Assembly: GCA_020747065.1 (NCBI GenBank)
Contig: JAGMVK010000008.1
Span: 744,001 to 808,000, forward strand
Source: Cadophora sp. MPI-SDFR-AT-0126
Lineage: Eukaryota > Ascomycota > Leotiomycetes > Helotiales > Ploettnerulaceae
DNA length: 64,000 bases
Direction: 5' to 3'
The translations under genes were made by a program, and so were the position numbers. Shown here in pieces: positions 59,901 to 64,000 of the stretch (position 1 is the stretch's first letter; each line of letters begins with the position of its first letter). The notes under the pieces were generated by a model. It had not been told where the DNA came from, did no database searches, and saw only the letters and a program-made list of their open reading frames with translations.

Positions 59901-60845
59901 GTTGTTGAAGCTCCTGTAAATAGTAGACTTGGCGCCTTGAAAGCCGTCGCCAAACCTCCTTCTGGTGTTGATGCGAACAGGTCTACAAGTTCAAGATCGG
60001 TCAACCAGTTGGCCGCTGGTCCTGCTGCCAGTCGGCCAAAATCTGCCACTAAACCTGTTGCAACACCAGCGGCAAAGACGCACAAGAGGGTCCGTTCCGA
60101 AGATATTGACGAACTGAGTCTAGGTGTTGATGAGTTTATACTCTTATCATCACGACCAAGGACCAACCCCCTGCCTCTGCCACAGATTGGGATTAAACAT
60201 GAAGAGATGGTGGATTCACCAGTCCTACTTTCAGTCCCGGCTGTTAGGAAGAGGAAATTGGATGCGATGCGCGACAATGGGGTTGACGAGTTAAGTGTTC
60301 TGGGTGAACAACCCACCCCGCATGCCAATACATTACATCCAGCAGTCAAGACCGAGATGGACGAACCTTCACTTCCTCCTCCACGGCCTATTTTGCCCAG
60401 ACGCAAAGGACGACCTTCAAAAAATAAAGATGCAGCAGAATCTTCATCTTCACAATTGAGATCGTCTCGAGTTCCCGAAATTATACAACCCGCTACAAGC
60501 ACGCCTCTACTAGACCTCACTCCAGCTCGCAACGTACGAGCGAACGCAGAGAGAATGAAAGAGATAGGCGATTCAGACGAAGAAGAAGGAATTGATGATG
60601 GCGAATCACCCAGTCACAGGCCAAAGCAGCGTTCAAGAGGACAGACTGTCCGCCTAGTTGATTTTGGGAGCACGACGCCAAGTACCAATAGTCCGTGGAA
60701 CATAGACTCATTAAGAGCAGAGCAAGTTTCGGTGCTGGTCAAGACGCCTGGTGGAACGATGCGTAGATGTGGTGTAGATGACTTTGAATGTAGGAGGTCT
60801 TTTTGCTTTCGGTGCGAGGCGAATGCGTTTAAAAAGGCGGCGTAA
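56919..60845 (+). CDS. SCM3: Scm3/HJURP-like CENP-A chaperone with added DNA-binding modules
   Basis: Exons 56919-58190 and 58236-60845 (45-nt intron) encode 1293 residues. Scm3 loads the centromeric histone H3 variant. The Scm3 core at about 66-108 is clear: STFESIFEKYERDFDG then DEIDLETGEIVVNNGH, matching the yeast signature. An acidic region and three ~20-residue repeats with IEPAWR/HVEPSWR follow (about 246-306). A Myb/SANT-like segment (IPFSAEDDDTLLRWV to TWQQRYTRKF, about 388-440) spans the splice. Two C2H2-like fingers lie at about 595-670 (CPHADC...H; CGEIEC...H), an AT-hook-like RRKGRPSKN near 1145, and a Cys-rich end (CRRSFCFRCEANAF). Fungal Scm3 proteins fused to such DNA-binding domains are known. 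Very long disordered Ser/Pro linkers explain the size. Confidence 0.88.
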
Positions 60846-63800
60846 CTTGGGACGGGTTGGATGGTTATGATACCCTGTTACGAATTGATGGTTTATGCTT
60901 GCAATGGTTATGCTATTTTGACCCTGTTCTCGGATTAAAGACAGGATGCCGCTCTTCGCGGCTCCTTCATTCCGTGGACGAGATCTATACTTTGCGACTA
61001 TCTGAATATCTAAATTCAATATCGTATATTGGTATTATCTCGGTGAATTAAGGCTCGGGTAGCTGAATTCCTTCAATTGATACTATCTCTTGTTTGAAGA
61101 TTCTCTTCTTTCATCGACACCAATAGACAAATGATGGATCACAGATCAACCCTGTCTGTTGTTTTAATCTACTTGCTCGGGCTGATGAAGTACAGCCCAA
61201 GTGATCATCCCATTGTGGCAAGCTTGAGTGGCAGGACGAGCTACAAGATCAATCCATAGAACCAAATCCTGTCTCGGTACTATCCATTGCGCGTGTAATT
61301 CAGAAGTGTAATTCGTTCGTGGGACTGGACGGTGAGATCTAGTGGCGAATGGACTAGCCAGTTGTGGACGCTGGTCTCTGTGTTGGAAAGAATACTGTTC
61401 GACCTCAGATCGACTTCAACGAACTTTACGTCTGTCAGCATACTCTCAGAGGTTAGTTCTCTTCCCATAGATTAGCAGTTGCTGAGAAATGCAATTCATG
61501 AAGAGAATCACAGTGGCTTCAATTGCGTGAGTAGTCTAGTGTATATCTGAAGGCTTTCTGGAAGCGTGTCTCCGTCTATAGCTTATGAATCTTGCTAGAA
61601 CTTGCGACTTGTCGTCGAATCAACCACTAGAGTTTCGTCCATGCTATCACTAGAAGTAGCTGCTATTGTCAGCAAGTTTGGATCTGACGGATGGATGGTA
61701 TTTTGAAACAGAGGAATTAGGGAAGTGACGAGCTAGGTACTAGTTGGAGTCTCACGGATCGAATACACAATGCACTAAGCAGATGTCGTCAGCTTCACAC
61801 GTTGCTTCTAAGTCATGGCAAAACGAGCTGAAAGCTGCAGTCCTGGAATCGAGGCCCCAAATATGGAATTCTCTAGAGGAAGTTCAGAGGTCTGACTCGA
61901 CAACGGCAATTTTCCTGCTTGGAAATGAGAATGCTCTGTAATCAACCAAGAACTGCAGATGCTCGTCAAAATCCCGAAACAATAAATCACCGCCAACAAA
62001 TGAACACCACCCAAATGAGTCAAAAGATCAAGCCACAAAACCCCACAAACCACCTTCTCCACAACGCTGCAGTAGATTGATCGGTTTGTCTCCAACGGCA
62101 AATCCCATCTGGTAGTACGGATGTAAGAAAGGGTCAATAGTTGCCGTTGCTAGAGTGGGAGTTTGGGTATGACTCCTGGCCTAGGTGACTTTATAGAACG
62201 GAGTTCCGAGATCGGGATGATCTGCGGAGTGGTGGGAATAGCGAATGTTTAGATGCAATCTGGGCGGTGATATGTACGAGAAATGTCGAACCTCCTAAAA
62301 GATGGCTGAGAACGCCCGCTTCGTAATCCTCAATTTGAGAGTTCCCAGTGAAGAGTGAGTACAAATGGTCGATTTGTTGCCTGAGCTCATCAACACCATG
62401 AAATGCTTACCTAAGCGACATCCTCAATATCAACACACCCTCTTGAGCGAACCTGGATGGCTCTCGGATACTGGGTGCCGGCCGAGACTCTCGACAAACG
62501 CCACGCCCAGCTCGCCAAATCCACAACGACTTGTCGATTGCAAGGCGTCAGCTCATGTCAAACAGCCTGAAGGAAAACACGGTGTGACAGCCGACCACCC
62601 ATACTGCAGCACCCCCTTAATTCAATGAGCTCATGCACGGGGTTCAGAACCTCATCCTCCTGGACTCTCGATGCCTAATCGATTGTTCCATTTGGAATGC
62701 CAACATCCAACCCATCCAGCACGTATCCAGCCAGCACGTTCCTCGTAATGCCCGGCCTCATTACCACATAATCCACCCATAGCGGAGACAGAATTTTTAC
62801 GATGGTGCCAGCGCTGCAGCGTTGGCGAGATTGATTCTGGTGGTTTCGCATCCCCTAACAGGAGGAATTCACGAGGGCAGACCGTGTACGTTAAGTATTG
62901 TCGGTGTTGACACAGAGAAATGATGGCGTCGTATTAGAATTTTTCCTTGGGGTGGACGATTTATGGGGCGTGGGTCTCGGGGTAGACACGGCGTTCGCTT
63001 CGGGGTTGGATGGATGGAGAGGATTGATTGTTTGAACTGTGGTTGGGGGTCATTAGTGAGGAGAATTTTTGTGATGGTGTTCCTTGCATGTTTGAGATTC
63101 TAGAAGGTGTGGATATTCTGGAAAGTTTCGAGAATCTTGTGATTCTTGTCAAGATCCTGGGGTTTGTTGTTGTGACTGCATTTGAGTAGACGGGTGTTTT
63201 GGTTCTAAGCGGAGTTAGACGAGACGATTCAGGGGAGCTCGAACACCGAATCTCAGAAGCGACTGCTTAGAAATGCGACATGCGGAGGACTGCTTCCATA
63301 CCCAACAATGGTGACGGAGAAGGCTGAACTTTGCTACCTGATATTGAGTGCATGGCCAAGGGCGGCCAATCGTAACGATGCATTTCAAGCGGAATGAAGA
63401 ACTTGGCATGGATTTGTGGTGATCCAATCCAGGTTCGTCTTTGGCGCCATGCTTGTCCTTGGACTATCCCATGCACACCACAAGGCGTGTTGGAACGTGC
63501 ACACCCTCCCACGTCCACGTCCCTCGTGGGTCCGTCGTCGGCATGGAGCTCGATCGATATCTCGTACATGAAATTCAGTAGTATGGGAAAATAATATGAA
63601 GTGACTCAGGCCCACCATTCCTCTTCAGACAATATGCTCAAACCTAGCATCATAGTCAAGGGATATAAGAGTAAGCGATCCCCTTCTTTGTTTGGCTCTT
63701 ATTCAAAAGCAAGAACAAAATACTCTTTCATCACGTCGTCGCAGATATCCAAGAGCCTTGCTCCTTCTTGGGCTTGAGTCTCGTGCAACAGCTTCCCCGC

Positions 63801-63915
63801 ATCGAGGCTTGCATCAGAACCAATTACCACCTAACCCTTGCTTATCGAAACACTACTTATCTTTGTCTTCTCCCCTCTCAAGGGAGCTGCTCTTTTTTAT
63901 ACTACATCATTCAAA
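60846..63915. other. 3-kb region without a recognisable gene
   Basis: From the SCM3 stop to the truncated gene at the window end. ORFs are at most about 110 codons (61808-62137 minus; 62365-62628 plus; 63267-63569 minus, which starts with ATG) and carry no motif I recognise. The base composition is mixed and no terminal repeats, tRNA or transposase were seen. Confidence 0.5.
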
Positions 63916-64000
63916 ATGTCTGCTGCTTCTATCTATTCGACCACGGGCACTGTTGCCTCGGTCTTCCAAAGGATGTCTCAGAATGGCCGTCCTGATATGG
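63916..64000 (+). CDS. Start of an unknown gene, truncated by window end
   Basis: ATG at 63916 in good context (TCAAAATGTCTGC) opens 28 codons beginning MSAASIYSTTGTVASVFQR, rich in Ser, Thr and Ala, and continues to the edge. The upstream pyrimidine-rich stretch resembles fungal promoters. The product cannot be named. Confidence 0.5.
   Translation, partial: MSAASIYSTTGTVASVFQRMSQNGRPDM

Noticed and set aside
59738..60532. 264-codon minus-strand ORF
   Set aside because: Antisense shadow of the SCM3-like gene.
63267..63569. 100-codon ATG-started minus-strand ORF
   Set aside because: No motif, and overlapping ORFs on both strands; insufficient evidence.

Overview
The window is nuclear DNA from a filamentous ascomycete (Pezizomycotina; a leotiomycete such as a Helotiales member is my guess, not proven). 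The evidence is short spliceosomal introns, mostly 43-70 nt with TACTAAC-like branch points, a heterokaryon-incompatibility (HET) gene, a fungal SCM3 with added DNA-binding modules, kexin, ATG6 and CK2 genes, and an intron-containing tRNA-Ser. Genes lie on both strands with no operons. Gene models below were spliced by hand from GT-AG signals; for every complete spliced model the summed exon length is a whole number of codons.

Layout. 0-5 kb: GH1 beta-glucosidase (+), tRNA-Ser(AGA) (-), PNPOx/ferredoxin-reductase-like flavoprotein (-). 5-14 kb: unknown one-pass membrane protein (-), a doubtful small ORF, mitochondrial adenylate kinase (-), divergent LETM1-like protein (+), sorting nexin SNX4/ATG24 (+). 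14.7-21 kb: an allorecognition-like block with a frameshifted nucleoside 2-deoxyribosyltransferase-like pseudogene and a gene carrying two fused HET domains (-), then about 3.4 kb without a convincing gene and with a 30-base poly-C run. 21-30 kb: kexin (-) divergent from a seven-exon PhoD-like phosphatase (+). 31.7-37.4 kb: Pro-Leu repeat protein (+), TMA23-like nucleolar protein (+), THG1 tRNA-His guanylyltransferase in eight exons (-), beta-trefoil-like membrane protein (-), and a possible decayed gene. 38-43 kb: NDUFAF7/MidA-type methyltransferase (-), divergent mitochondrial cysteine-synthase-like protein (+), TFIIS (-). 44-47.7 kb: SDR (+), GFA/CENP-V enzyme (-), DUF1295 membrane protein (-). 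49-51 kb: a secreted protein built of repeats, two of which match single exons (+). 51-61 kb: RNase P/MRP subunit RPP1 (-), CK2 alpha (+), ATG6/beclin (-), divergent SCM3/HJURP-like centromere protein (+). 61-64 kb: no recognisable gene until a CDS start truncated by the window edge.

Most genes are housekeeping. No metabolite cluster, CRISPR array, intact transposon or virus was seen. Items most worth following are the tandem-HET gene with the adjoining nucleotide-enzyme pseudogene, the exon-repeat secreted protein, the multi-module SCM3, the stop-free 120-nt intron in CK2 alpha, and the dyad upstream of the SDR gene.
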